Below are positions 1-9,401 of a stretch of 22,780 bases of DNA, in pieces. Position 1 is the stretch's first letter; each line of letters begins with the position of its first letter. Location: positions 1-22,780 of IMG/VR virus record IMGVR_UViG_3300006752_000251; one strand, 5' to 3'. This DNA is from a virus. Under the pieces are notes generated by a model that searched no databases, had not been told where the DNA came from, and saw only the letters and a program-made list of their open reading frames with translations. Made by a program: the position numbers and the translations under genes.

Positions 1-3000
1 ACATTAGGTTCTAAGGCAATATTAAAAGGTGGTATATTCCCAACGGATGTTGATTCAAGAGGTAAATTCCCAAACAACCCATCTGATGAAAATAAAACCA
101 TTCAACAACTTAGAAGTGCTTATGATGACTCATCTGCGGCTGGGCCTCCTGCAGGAAGTGGTACTTATGTCAACTCTTCTAATTACAATTTTGATTTCAA
201 CTTAAATGGATTCTTAGATTCTGGTCAATTTGGTTTCTCTGCAGAAGGTGATATTAGTATTACCAATAGAATCTCAGCTACAGTAATTGATACTGATGCA
301 TCACAGAATTTCCAAAACGCATTTTTTGATATTGCACAAAAAGAAACTGATTTTGATATGCCATTCTCACTTGCTTTTGCTGAAAAGGTAAGATTTGGTT
401 CAGGATCTATTAGAATGGGTACACTTTCAGGTTCATTTAGTAGAGGTTCTGTTTTAAAAATTAGTGGTAGTGGTGAAATCTCATCATCACAATATGTACA
501 AAAATCAGATGGACAGGTAACTGGTTCTAAAATTAATTTTACGGGTGGTAGAATATCAGGTTCAGATATGACTATATTTGCAAATGAATTTGATTTTAAA
601 TCCACATCAGGTAGAGTAGTAGGTAATGAAACCACATTTGAAATAAGTTCATCTTTATTAGATTTAAAACCTAAATCATTAGATATAAAAGGTAACTTAC
701 AAGCAGAAAAAGTTTATGGACAGGATACTTTCTTAGCTGGTAAAGTAGTAAGTACAGGTGTAAAGAACCCAAGAATTACAACTGTTAAATATAACCTACC
801 ATTCGTTGAAGCATATTCACAAGATGGTAATGATGAAAGATTAGATAACACTTCTGTTGACTTTATGGTGGGGGGAGCGAGCTATAATCCAACTACAACG
901 GCAGTACTATCTCACACAGGTTCTGCTATTATTGGAAATCATCAATCATTTGCATTGGGTGGTTCATTTACAAATACACCTCAATATTTAGTTAAAGTAA
1001 CAAATGATGGTATTGGGTATCCTGAAGAATTTAAAAGTTGGAAGGATATTAGTGGTGTAAATAATGATTATGTATTCGTAGAAAATTCAGATGCACGAAC
1101 TGCAGCACAAGCATCAGGTAGTTTACCAACACAACTAATCGGTAATCAATTAGTATTTAACCAAGCTACATCTTCAGCAATAATATTTAATGGTTCTAAC
1201 GCATTAACCGCTTCAAATGCTTTTTCAACTATAACAACTGATAATATAAATCTACAAGATATTTTATCTGAAAACTCAAGAGGAACACATTTACAATTTG
1301 GTATTAGAGGAACGGCTCACCCATCTACTGGTTCATTTAGTGGATTTAATCCTGAATATAAAGTAGAAATAATTACAACATCAGGTTCAGCTGAAAGTAA
1401 AGTGTGGGAGAAATCATACAAAGATACAGAAGCTACAAACGCTAGTTGGGCTATATTTGATATACCATTAACGGATATTATAACAACATTTAATTCTGAA
1501 AGTAAATATAACCAACATCAATACAAACACAGTCCGATGTCTGATACTGTGAATTCATTGAATTTGGTATCTGGTAGTGGTGTATATGGTGTTAAAGTTA
1601 AGATTAGTAGTAGATATAGTGGTTCTTCTGTAATGACTAGCCGATTACAAGAAGGTAAACGATTCGGTGGATTGCAAGAGGCAAGTGGTTCGTTTACTTT
1701 AGGATTTGCACTTACTGAAATGAGATTAGTGGAGCCGGTTAGAGTACCAGCATTAGATACACAAACACTTCATCTAAAAGATACTTATTTAACTTGGCAT
1801 GATAATGCTGCAACAACAGGTCATTATGGAAACTTTGTACCAGAACATACAACAAATACAACTGCAAGTTTTTCATTAGGTACGCCAAAAGAAAAGTGGG
1901 ATGAGATATATCTAAATATAAAACAAGATAATATTGTTACGGCAAGTTCTTCAGCTGGTGCACAGATAGAAAATAAATTTGTAAGAATGGATATCCATTC
2001 AGGTAAATTAACATTTACATCAGCATCTGCTGGTGGTGGTGTAGTTTCATACTCTTTACCATTAGCAGCAGCAAATACAAGAGGTGGTGTTAAAATTGGA
2101 TATACTGAAAATGGTAAAAACTATCCTGTAGAACTATCTAATGAACAAATGTATGTTAACGTTCCTTGGACTGATAACAATACAAATTACCATTTAGATG
2201 GAATTACTAAATCTGGCAATACACTTACATTTAGTGTAAATGGTGCTACTAACCAAACATATACATTTGGTTCAAACGCATTTAATAGTACGGCTTATTT
2301 AACTTCTCTACCTTCACATAACCACGATGATAGATATTATACTGAGACTGAAATGCAAACCTTCTTTAATAGAGGTTACATAAATCACCAACAAGCCAGC
2401 AATCTTGCTGTTGGTTGGTACACAATTGCTCAAAATACTGGTGATAGGGCATTAGGAGAGTTCCAAATTTGGGATACCTACAGTGGTAGACATCAATCCG
2501 TTATATTCAATGCGGCACACCACTTTGGTACAGATGATTCTAATAGTATTACAGTAACTGCAAATTCAACCTATAGTACAGATGTGTTTAGATATATTCG
2601 TATTAAAGAAAATAGTACTTATGATGGTGCTGCTATTCAAGTTTACATTGATAATGCTAATAATGATGTTCACGTTGCCATTGTAGGAGCACACGCACAA
2701 GAAAGTGGATGGGCTCTGGTTGATTGGTTGGTTGATTCGGAATCTCCGAGTCTAATATCAAATTGGGCAAATGCAACTCAAAAAAGTAGAGTAGATCTTG
2801 ATAACATTCAAACTGGTGGTATTGCAACTACTGGTAAGATTTACGCTGGTGGTGCTACTACTCAATATGAGGTTTATCACACTAATAATCTAACACCTTT
2901 AACAATAGGAAGAACTGCTGATACTGCATTGGCCGGTATTACAACAGTAGATGATGTATCGGTAGCAAACTTAAAGACTAGGTTAGCTGGTGGATTTGGT

Positions 3001-4113
3001 TCTAATGCCGTAACTATTGGTGATAGTGATGATACAGTAACAATCGCCGGTAATCTGAATATAGCTGGTAGGTTAGATTTTACTGGAACTGCAGTTTATA
3101 CCGCACTTGATTTAAAGAATAATAATATTATTGGTGTTAATAATATTACTATAAACGATCCTGGCCCAAATGAAGGTATTACTTGGTCAAACATAAAAAT
3201 ATTTGAATCACCAAATGATTTAACAACAAACTCTGCGGGTAATTTTCAGATTGTTTATGGAAGTACAAGAAGATTATCTGTTACCAATACAGGTGCTGAA
3301 GTTAATGGAGCTCTTACAGTTTCAGGATTGAACGGGACTGGAAACCGAATGGTTATTGCTAATGCTACTGGTGTATTATCAACACAAGCAATACCATCTG
3401 GCGGCGGTGGTGGGATATCGTTTGATGGTTCAACTGCAGATGGTATATTAACTTATAAAGATTCAGATGAGGCTACGGTAGAGAGTGGATTAACATGGAA
3501 ATCAGGGTATTACCTTACATCACATACAACTTCAGGTGGTGGTAGAGTTAGGTTTGGAGCAGGTAGCTATTCTTCACCAACTTACGCATTTCAGTCAGAT
3601 ACCGATACAGGATTCTACCTACCGGCTACTGGGGAAATCGCAGGAGTTATCGGTTCAAGTGAAAGAATTAGATTAAAAGAAACGGGTCTTAAAGTTGTAA
3701 ATGGTGCATTAGGTGTGAACGTAAACGCATCTACTACTAATGGTAGAATTGATGCAAGTAACGATATTGTTGCATACTCTACTTCAGATGAGAGATTAAA
3801 AGAAAATGTTAAAACCATTGATAGTTCTTTATCTAAAGTTCTACAAATCAGAGGTGTTGAATTTGATTGGAAAGAACTTACAGAAGAAGAAAAGAAAACT
3901 ATACATGGAAACGAAGGACATGATGTAGGAGTTATCGCACAAGAGATAGAAAAAGTACTACCAGAGGTGGTTACTGAAAGAGAAAACGGATACAAAGCCG
4001 TTAAGTACGAAAAGATAGTTCCACTACTAATTGAAGCTATAAAAGAACAATCAGATACGATTGAAAAATTAACCGAAAGAATTAATAAATTAGAAAAAGG
4101 TTCTAATAATTAA
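1..4113 (+). CDS. Long tail fibre / tailspike, 5'-truncated, with C-terminal S74 chaperone domain
   Basis: The frame is open from the first base of the window, so the gene starts upstream; 1370 residues are visible. The body is Ser/Thr/Gly/Asn-rich and repetitive, as expected for a trimeric beta-structured fibre. An HNHDDRYYT motif, common in phage fibres, lies near residue 773. A five-glycine stretch near 3400 separates the shaft from the end region. The last ~110 residues form a peptidase S74 intramolecular chaperone: SDERLKEN holds the candidate catalytic Ser (codon 3784-3786, visible residue 1262) and the Lys five residues later, matching the Ser/Lys spacing of endosialidase-type chaperones. 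GVIAQEIEKVLPEVV and YEKIVPLLIEAIKEQ follow, then a short coiled coil. In this family the domain trimerises the fibre and cuts itself off before the Ser. Receptor binding at the tip is inferred. An ATG at 358 is internal, not the start. Confidence 0.92.
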   Translation, partial: TLGSKAILKGGIFPTDVDSRGKFPNNPSDENKTIQQLRSAYDDSSAAGPPAGSGTYVNSSNYNFDFNLNGFLDSGQFGFSAEGDISITNRISATVIDTDASQNFQNAFFDIAQKETDFDMPFSLAFAEKVRFGSGSIRMGTLSGSFSRGSVLKISGSGEISSSQYVQKSDGQVTGSKINFTGGRISGSDMTIFANEFDFKSTSGRVVGNETTFEISSSLLDLKPKSLDIKGNLQAEKVYGQDTFLAGKVVSTGVKNPRITTVKYNLPFVEAYSQDGNDERLDNTSVDFMVGGASYNPTTTAVLSHTGSAIIGNHQSFALGGSFTNTPQYLVKVTNDGIGYPEEFKSWKDISGVNNDYVFVENSDARTAAQASGSLPTQLIGNQLVFNQATSSAIIFNGSNALTASNAFSTITTDNINLQDILSENSRGTHLQFGIRGTAHPSTGSFSGFNPEYKVEIITTSGSAESKVWEKSYKDTEATNASWAIFDIPLTDIITTFNSESKYNQHQYKHSPMSDTVNSLNLVSGSGVYGVKVKISSRYSGSSVMTSRLQEGKRFGGLQEASGSFTLGFALTEMRLVEPVRVPALDTQTLHLKDTYLTWHDNAATTGHYGNFVPEHTTNTTASFSLGTPKEKWDEIYLNIKQDNIVTASSSAGAQIENKFVRMDIHSGKLTFTSASAGGGVVSYSLPLAAANTRGGVKIGYTENGKNYPVELSNEQMYVNVPWTDNNTNYHLDGITKSGNTLTFSVNGATNQTYTFGSNAFNSTAYLTSLPSHNHDDRYYTETEMQTFFNRGYINHQQASNLAVGWYTIAQNTGDRALGEFQIWDTYSGRHQSVIFNAAHHFGTDDSNSITVTANSTYSTDVFRYIRIKENSTYDGAAIQVYIDNANNDVHVAIVGAHAQESGWALVDWLVDSESPSLISNWANATQKSRVDLDNIQTGGIATTGKIYAGGATTQYEVYHTNNLTPLTIGRTADTALAGITTVDDVSVANLKTRLAGGFGSNAVTIGDSDDTVTIAGNLNIAGRLDFTGTAVYTALDLKNNNIIGVNNITINDPGPNEGITWSNIKIFESPNDLTTNSAGNFQIVYGSTRRLSVTNTGAEVNGALTVSGLNGTGNRMVIANATGVLSTQAIPSGGGGGISFDGSTADGILTYKDSDEATVESGLTWKSGYYLTSHTTSGGGRVRFGAGSYSSPTYAFQSDTDTGFYLPATGEIAGVIGSSERIRLKETGLKVVNGALGVNVNASTTNGRIDASNDIVAYSTSDERLKENVKTIDSSLSKVLQIRGVEFDWKELTEEEKKTIHGNEGHDVGVIAQEIEKVLPEVVTERENGYKAVKYEKIVPLLIEAIKEQSDTIEKLTERINKLEKGSNN

Positions 4114-4120
4114 TTAAACT

Positions 4121-4129
4121 ATATTTATT
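4121..4129 (+). promoter_or_regulatory. ATATTTATT junction motif before the adenylyltransferase gene
   Basis: The gap between the fibre stop and the next ATG (4133) is only 19 bases and holds ATATTTATT and no Shine-Dalgarno. The same 9-mer, or ATATTTATA, recurs in other gene junctions of this window. It may be a promoter element; its direction is unclear. Confidence 0.3.
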
Positions 4130-4132
4130 ACT

Positions 4133-6418
4133 ATGGGAAAACTAATTAAAGAGTGGGTTAAGGGAATCTTAACTGAAGGAATAGAAAAAAAGGTAGTAGT
4201 TTACGCTGGTAGATTTCAACCTTTTCATAAAGGGCATAATGCCACTTACGAACATTTAGTGAAACAATTTGGTAGAGATAATGTTTATATTGGTACTTCT
4301 AATAAAACAGATAATTTAAAATCACCATTTAAGTTTAACGAAAAGAAAATGATTATGACAAAGATGTTTGGAGTTCCATCATCTAAGATTGTTCAAATCA
4401 AAAACCCATACGCTCCCAAAGAAATTATAGGTAAATTCAATAAAGATAAAACGGCATTTATTACTGTTGTTGGTGAAAAAGATAGATACAGATTAAAAGG
4501 TAAATACTTTGAACCATATCATCCTGATAAAATCCAAAAAGGATACGAAGAAAAGGGATATGTTTATGTAGCACCAGCTCAAAGTGGTGGGATTAGTGGA
4601 ACTGAAGTTAGAAAGTTATTATCATTTGGTAGTGATGATTCTAAAAAGAAAGGTTTCAAAAAAGCATATGATGGAAAGTTTAATCCAAAGATATATAAAT
4701 TTATAACAGATAGATTAGGTAAAATATCCACTAAGATGGAAAACTTTTTATCTACATTTGATTTTAATAAAATAATATCAGAAGGTAGTGCACTTTCAAC
4801 TACTAAAGGAACTGTTGATGATGGACCAGGTGCATATTATGGTAATTCAAAATCATATAAAGCGGTTGGAAAAGAAGCTGCAGAAAAATTAGGTTGGACT
4901 GTAGTTGATTATATATTAGGTACAGATGAAGAAACTATATATGATTTATTTGATGGTGGGATACCAGATAAATACCCAGTATCATATTTCCCATCAGGCG
5001 TTGCAGGTTTAGATGCACAATCACAAAGATATATTGATTTAAAAGGTTCACAGGCATATAAAGCTTGGGCAAAACATATTACAAAAGTAGCAACAATAGT
5101 AGGATATAAGTTAGTTGATTTCTTAGATGCTGAAAAATCTGTTGATAGTTCTAAAAATGAACCTCAGAAAGAAGAATCAGCAGAAAATATAATAAAAGAA
5201 GGATTGATTACCGAAGGTGGAGCATATGGACATATGGCTCACCCATTCGATACACAAATGAATCTAACATTTGGTGATTTAAAAACAATTATATCAAACG
5301 CATTAAATGGTAAGTTAGAATTCGCTAGAGAAAAAACAGATGGACAAGCACTTGCTATTAGTTGGAGAGATGATAAAGGTTTAATCGCCGCTCGTAATGG
5401 TGGACACCTAAAGAATAGTGGTGAAAACGCATTGGATATTAGTGGAGTAGCTTCTAAGTTTCAAGGTAGAGGTGGATTAACTGATGCATACAACTTCGCT
5501 ATGCAAGATTTATCTAAAGCAATCAAATCATTATCAAAAGCACAAAGAGATAAAGTATTCAATCAAGGTTCATCCTTTATGAATATAGAAGTTATATTCC
5601 CAACATCAGTAAATGTAATTCCTTATGGGCAACCTTTATTAGTATTCCACGGAACAATGCAATATAATATGGATGGGAAAGCAATTGGAGCTGATACATC
5701 AGCAGCAAGAATCTTAGCTGGGATGATTAAACAAATCAATCAAGATGTGCAAGATAATTATACAATACAAGGCCCACCTGTAGTTAATTTACCAAAATCG
5801 GAAGAACTTTCAAAGAAACAAGGTAAATACTATTCAGCACTAAACAAAATTCAAAAAGAATTTAAACTAAAAGATTCTAATGGTGTAGCTGATTATCATC
5901 AAGCATGGTGGGAACAATATGTTGATAAGAATTCACCATCTACATTAGATAACAAAACCAAAATGGGATTAGTTAAAAGATGGGCATTCTTTGATAACTC
6001 ATTCAGATTGAATAGAAAGAATATTACAGATTCTAAGGTATTAGATTGGGCAACCAAAACAGATAAGCAAGATAAAGCAAAAATATCTAAACAAAACCTT
6101 AGAAAGTTTGAAGATATATTCTTAGGTGTTGGTGCAGATGTACTTTCATTTATGAGTTCAGCACTTACAGTCAATCCTGATAAAGCACTTAGAACTATGA
6201 AATCAGAATTAGATAAGACTGTGAAAGCAGTTCAGAAAAGTGGTGATGTTAAGAAGATTGAAAAACTAAGAATGGAATTAGAACGATTAGCCGCAGTAGG
6301 TGGTAAAGATAAGATTGTACCAAATGAAGGAATCGTATTCACATACAAAGGTGGAACGTATAAATTAACTGGTACATTCGCATCATTAAATCAGATATTG
6401 GGATTAATGTACTTTTAA
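4133..6418 (+). CDS. NMN-adenylyltransferase-like / polynucleotide-ligase-like fusion, probable head cargo
   Basis: This 761-residue protein has three parts. Residues ~20-200 are a nucleotidyltransferase of the HxGH superfamily: GRFQPFHKGH (HKGH at 32-35) and ISGTEVR (154-160) match NadM-type NMN adenylyltransferases, which join NMN and ATP to make NAD+. Residues ~218-345 are unrecognised. Residues ~362-761 look like a covalent nucleotidyltransferase (DNA/RNA ligase superfamily): EKTDGQ (candidate motif I, Lys401), FMNIEVIFP (motif III, Glu486), NEGIVF (motif IV, Glu732) and TYKLTG (motif V, Lys744). A long helical insert lies between motifs III and IV. Candidate prohead-protease sites fall at domain borders: LTE15-G, ISE217-G, IKE356-G and LTE-like ITE361-G. 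The first closes a 15-residue amphipathic leader like a T4 capsid-targeting sequence. The adenylyltransferase call is firm, the ligase fold probable, the packaging inferred. Confidence 0.8.
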   Translation: MGKLIKEWVKGILTEGIEKKVVVYAGRFQPFHKGHNATYEHLVKQFGRDNVYIGTSNKTDNLKSPFKFNEKKMIMTKMFGVPSSKIVQIKNPYAPKEIIGKFNKDKTAFITVVGEKDRYRLKGKYFEPYHPDKIQKGYEEKGYVYVAPAQSGGISGTEVRKLLSFGSDDSKKKGFKKAYDGKFNPKIYKFITDRLGKISTKMENFLSTFDFNKIISEGSALSTTKGTVDDGPGAYYGNSKSYKAVGKEAAEKLGWTVVDYILGTDEETIYDLFDGGIPDKYPVSYFPSGVAGLDAQSQRYIDLKGSQAYKAWAKHITKVATIVGYKLVDFLDAEKSVDSSKNEPQKEESAENIIKEGLITEGGAYGHMAHPFDTQMNLTFGDLKTIISNALNGKLEFAREKTDGQALAISWRDDKGLIAARNGGHLKNSGENALDISGVASKFQGRGGLTDAYNFAMQDLSKAIKSLSKAQRDKVFNQGSSFMNIEVIFPTSVNVIPYGQPLLVFHGTMQYNMDGKAIGADTSAARILAGMIKQINQDVQDNYTIQGPPVVNLPKSEELSKKQGKYYSALNKIQKEFKLKDSNGVADYHQAWWEQYVDKNSPSTLDNKTKMGLVKRWAFFDNSFRLNRKNITDSKVLDWATKTDKQDKAKISKQNLRKFEDIFLGVGADVLSFMSSALTVNPDKALRTMKSELDKTVKAVQKSGDVKKIEKLRMELERLAAVGGKDKIVPNEGIVFTYKGGTYKLTGTFASLNQILGLMYF

Positions 6419-6429
6419 ATAAAATTCTC

Positions 6430-6438
6430 ATATTTATA
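6430..6438 (+). promoter_or_regulatory. ATATTTATA junction motif
   Basis: An exact ATATTTATA lies 17 bases before the ATG at 6455, in a 36-base gap with no Shine-Dalgarno. It is one of a set of such motifs at gene junctions. It may be a promoter for the 6455-9337 group, but read on the opposite strand it is TATAAATA, the T4 late promoter octamer. Confidence 0.35.
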
Positions 6439-6454
6439 TAAAACAAAATAAGTT

Positions 6455-7045
6455 ATGTCAAAGTTAAATAATATTAAAGCAGTAAAAGAAATGTTAGGTG
6501 GGGAACACAAAACCCAAACTAAAAAAACTATTTCATTTACTGATAAAGTTATTAAAAGAAGAGAAGTTGGTGAAACTTGGGCTGATGATAAAGGTCAAAA
6601 GTGGGAACAACGAAAAGGTTACAAAGTTAAAGTTGGTAAACTATCAGAACTCAGAACTGAGTTAAGAGCGTTTCCAAACTGCAACAAAGAAACTTGTACT
6701 TGTATTGAGCCAGGCCAAGCTGATTTAAAAATGAAAGCTATACATGGTATGTGTTTAGATTGTGTTACCTTAATGGAGTATGATTTAAAACAAAAAGGTG
6801 AGTACGAAGAGTACGAAAGAAAAAAAATGTTGGCTAATGCTGAGGCTTGGTTAAAACAAGCCGAAGTTGAAAAGGAAGTTTTAAAAACAACTCTAAAAGC
6901 TTCATTCATAAATGAAGATGGTTCTATTGAAGAATGGGCTGAAGGAATGAGTGAAGATGAGTTGGTAAGTAAAATTGATAATGATTTTGAAAAGTTTAGA
7001 ACAGATTTTATAGGAAAACTTAAAAATGAACAAACAACAGATTAA
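6455..7045 (+). CDS. Conserved T4-like phage protein with zinc-ribbon-like cysteines
   Basis: I do not know a function for this 196-residue protein, though its pattern resembles a family I recall from marine T4-like phages. An N-terminal helix (NIKAVKEMLGGE) is followed by a Trp-containing strand region (GETWADDKGQKWEQRKGY). A cysteine cluster follows, FPNCNKETCTC and, about 23 residues on, GMCLDCV, which could bind zinc. The C-terminal half is charged helix (KKMLANAEAWLKQAEVEKEVL) and ends in an acidic segment. The start is the ATG after the junction motif; no Shine-Dalgarno is visible. Its end overlaps the next gene by 20 bases, so the two are probably translated together. The neighbours suggest a virion or assembly role. 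Confidence 0.75.
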   Translation: MSKLNNIKAVKEMLGGEHKTQTKKTISFTDKVIKRREVGETWADDKGQKWEQRKGYKVKVGKLSELRTELRAFPNCNKETCTCIEPGQADLKMKAIHGMCLDCVTLMEYDLKQKGEYEEYERKKMLANAEAWLKQAEVEKEVLKTTLKASFINEDGSIEEWAEGMSEDELVSKIDNDFEKFRTDFIGKLKNEQTTD

Positions 7046-7451
7046 AGAATTTATAGAATCAAAATTTGATTCGTATTCAGTAAATGGTACAGATTCAGCA
7101 CTATGTGTTGAATTTGCGTTATCTGATTTGTATGAACATCTTTGTACAGAAAACTTAATGAATGAAGATTTAAGAAAGTGGTTAGGTACAGGAAAAACAG
7201 GTTCAACCTCAGGTGGTGGATGGGATAGATACGGAAGTGATGGTCAGAAGCTAGGTAAGTGTGGTGATGGTAAAAAGGGTGGTGCATACGCTGCTTGTTT
7301 ATCACAAGAAAAAGCCAATAAGTTAGGACCTAAGGGTAGAGCCGCATTTGTAAGAAGAAAACGAGCAGACCAAAAGAAGGCGGGTGATTCTAAAAAAGGT
7401 GGAAACCGAACTAAAGGTAAAACACCAACTAATAGTAAGACAGGGGCATAA
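7026..7451 (+). CDS. Small Gly/Lys-rich phage protein, possible virion component
   Basis: This 141-residue protein begins inside the end of the previous gene and stops two bases before the next. The first ~60 residues form an acidic helical region (MNKQQIKEFIESKFDSY, then DLYEHLCTENLMNEDLRKWL). The rest is Gly/Lys-rich: TGSTSGGGWDRYGSDGQK, LGKCGDGKKGGAYAACLS, then a strongly basic tail (FVRRKRADQKKAG to the end). The Trp-Asp-Arg-Tyr and Cys-Gly-Asp-Gly elements recall a small module I have seen in T4-like marine phage proteins. The basic tail suggests contact with nucleic acid. LMNE-D at 7157-7171 weakly resembles the protease sites of its neighbours. Function unknown. Confidence 0.7.
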   Translation: MNKQQIKEFIESKFDSYSVNGTDSALCVEFALSDLYEHLCTENLMNEDLRKWLGTGKTGSTSGGGWDRYGSDGQKLGKCGDGKKGGAYAACLSQEKANKLGPKGRAAFVRRKRADQKKAGDSKKGGNRTKGKTPTNSKTGA

Positions 7452-7453
7452 TA

Positions 7454-9337
7454 ATGAATACCAGATTAAATAAAAAAGTTAAAAAAGATTTAGATGCATA
7501 CTTCAAAGGATTTAGGGGCTCAGACCCAGAAGTACATCACGGATTAAAACACATCCTAATAGGTGCATTAACAGATGCTAACTTCCATAGTGAAGCTAAG
7601 AAAGTTCAAAGTATGTTTCCTAAAGCGAATCAATCTAAATATGCTGGTAGGAAAGATTGGGAAGATTCGATTGAACAGAATCATGGTGTACCAATTGCTA
7701 AAGCAGCAAAGTGGGATGGGTATGAGATTATAGATGCTATTTCATTTTTCGCATCAATGTTTATCGGTGGACCTGTAGGTGCTAAAATTACTTCACTTAA
7801 AGAAGGTATGAACGAAAATGTTAAAATGTTTGTAAGTAGATTTATCAAAGAAGTAACTCACTCACATGAATATGAAGATATGAGTTCAATGGGTGAAGAT
7901 GAAACTGATAAAGAAGAAATTAAAATAGGTGAATACCAAACTAAATACTTTCACGTTTGTCCTGGCGCATCATCACTATATGGTGATATAGAATCTAAGG
8001 GCGTTGATATGGATATGGCTGAAAGAAGTGTAAGATTACAAGATGCACTTTTCTTTATAGAAGAACACGTAGGTGGTGAAGGTTATACTCCTGATAAAGA
8101 TTATGTAATGGTGGCTAAAAATATAGCAAAAAACATTATGAAGATGGCTAAACTAATGGGATTGGAAAAAGAACACTCTTATATACAAGGGCATGTTGAT
8201 ACAATCATAAAATCAGTTGAAGGTAAAAAGTTAGAAGAAAAAGTAATCGAACTTACAGAAAAAAATGTACCAACAGACCCAGCTAAGTGGGCCGCATCTA
8301 AAGCAGCAGCTAAAAGAAAGTTTGATGTATATCCATCAGCATACGCTAATGCTTGGGCAGCTAAGAACTACAAAGGTAAAGGTGGTGGTTGGAGAACTAA
8401 AAAAGAATCAGTAAACGAAAATGATTCGTATTCAATCACAGATGATAAAGGTAGACACTTTTTACTTATAGTTGGTGAAGAACCAAAAGATTCTAAAGGA
8501 AAATCTGATTATAAAAAAGATGGATTTTACATTTCACCACAAAAAGGATTCAAAGGATTAATAACTGCATATTTTAAAGATGAGAAAACTCTCAAAAAAA
8601 ATATAGATAAGAAATACCATAACCAACTTGGTGAATCAATGAACGAAGGTAAAGTACACTTTGAAAAGAAATTAAAAAGTGGTAATATCTTTCAAGTAAT
8701 CGATAGAGATATGAAAGGTATGAAAAGACCTGAGAAAGAGGATAAGTTTCTTATGCAGATTGTAGATAAAAAAGGTAAGGTAGTTAAACACATTGGTTCA
8801 CACCCATCACTAAGTGGGGCTAAAAAGTATTCCAACTCAGTAAATGAAGCTAAAGAACCTGAAGTAATTACTACATTAAGAAAAATCGTAAAGAATAAAC
8901 AAAACGATTTAATTAAAGATACTAAGAGTGGTAAGAAGGTAAGAGTTGATATGAATTCAGCAAACTTAATGGTTCAAGTATATGATGCACTTAAACAACA
9001 ATCTAATAAAGATAAGTTTGTTAAGAGTGGTATTGTTAATATGGGTCATATGGCTTACAAACTTATGAAGAAAGAAAATACTTCTGAAGTAATTGAAGAG
9101 GCTGAGTATCAAGGTAGAAAAGTAGAACTTAACAAACCAATGCAAGGTGATTCTAAAAAATTCAAAGTATATGTTAAGAACGCTAAGGGTAATGTTGTAG
9201 TGGTTCACTTTGGACAAAAGGGAATGAATATTAAAAAGAAAAATCCAAAAGCTAGAAAATCATTTAGAGCTAGAATGAATTGTGATAACCCTGGACCAAA
9301 ATGGAAAGCAAACTATTGGTCTTGTAGAAAGTGGTAA
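7454..9337 (+). CDS. Modular polyprotein, probable prohead-protease substrate and head cargo
   Basis: AGGGG at 7442-7446 precedes the ATG by seven bases. No single family covers the 627 residues; the protein is a chain of modules separated by x-N-E or x-E-E peptides: LKE117-G, MNE121-N, VNE322-N, MNE398-G, VNE465-A and IEE549-A. The first module is helical with GLKHILIGALTDANFH and a hydrophobic stretch ISFFASMFIGG near residue 95. The module before residue 322 contains KFDVYPSAYANAWAAK and GKGGGW, a phage signature I recognise without known function. The last module ends FRARMNC, NPGPKWKANYWSCRKW, another recurring phage C-terminal signature with two cysteines. The middle modules (323-549) are short Lys-rich beta/alpha units. 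Sites ending E-G or E-A fit gp21-type cleavage; those ending E-N are weaker. Packaging into the head is inferred. Confidence 0.75.
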   Translation: MNTRLNKKVKKDLDAYFKGFRGSDPEVHHGLKHILIGALTDANFHSEAKKVQSMFPKANQSKYAGRKDWEDSIEQNHGVPIAKAAKWDGYEIIDAISFFASMFIGGPVGAKITSLKEGMNENVKMFVSRFIKEVTHSHEYEDMSSMGEDETDKEEIKIGEYQTKYFHVCPGASSLYGDIESKGVDMDMAERSVRLQDALFFIEEHVGGEGYTPDKDYVMVAKNIAKNIMKMAKLMGLEKEHSYIQGHVDTIIKSVEGKKLEEKVIELTEKNVPTDPAKWAASKAAAKRKFDVYPSAYANAWAAKNYKGKGGGWRTKKESVNENDSYSITDDKGRHFLLIVGEEPKDSKGKSDYKKDGFYISPQKGFKGLITAYFKDEKTLKKNIDKKYHNQLGESMNEGKVHFEKKLKSGNIFQVIDRDMKGMKRPEKEDKFLMQIVDKKGKVVKHIGSHPSLSGAKKYSNSVNEAKEPEVITTLRKIVKNKQNDLIKDTKSGKKVRVDMNSANLMVQVYDALKQQSNKDKFVKSGIVNMGHMAYKLMKKENTSEVIEEAEYQGRKVELNKPMQGDSKKFKVYVKNAKGNVVVVHFGQKGMNIKKKNPKARKSFRARMNCDNPGPKWKANYWSCRKW

Positions 9338-9360
9338 ATAGGTTTATTAAATATATTACC

Positions 9361-9369
9361 ATATTTATA
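9361..9369 (+). promoter_or_regulatory. ATATTTATA junction motif
   Basis: ATATTTATA stands in the 64-base gap after the polyprotein stop, 32 bases before the ATG at 9402. It is a candidate promoter element for the membrane-protein and terminase genes that follow. AAGG at about 9391-9394 may serve as a weak ribosome binding site. Confidence 0.35.
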
Positions 9370-9401
9370 GTATAAGAAGTTTAATTTTAAAAAGGCAAAT
9401 T

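Noticed and set aside
358-360. ATG at 358 as the start of the tail-fibre gene
   Set aside because: The same frame is open without a stop from base 1 and codes similar fibre-like sequence upstream of 358, so the gene is truncated by the window edge.
7157-7171. LMNE-D in the 141-residue Gly/Lys-rich protein as a protease site
   Set aside because: Asp after Glu is outside the G/A/S preference and there is only one such peptide, so it was not counted with the candidate sites.
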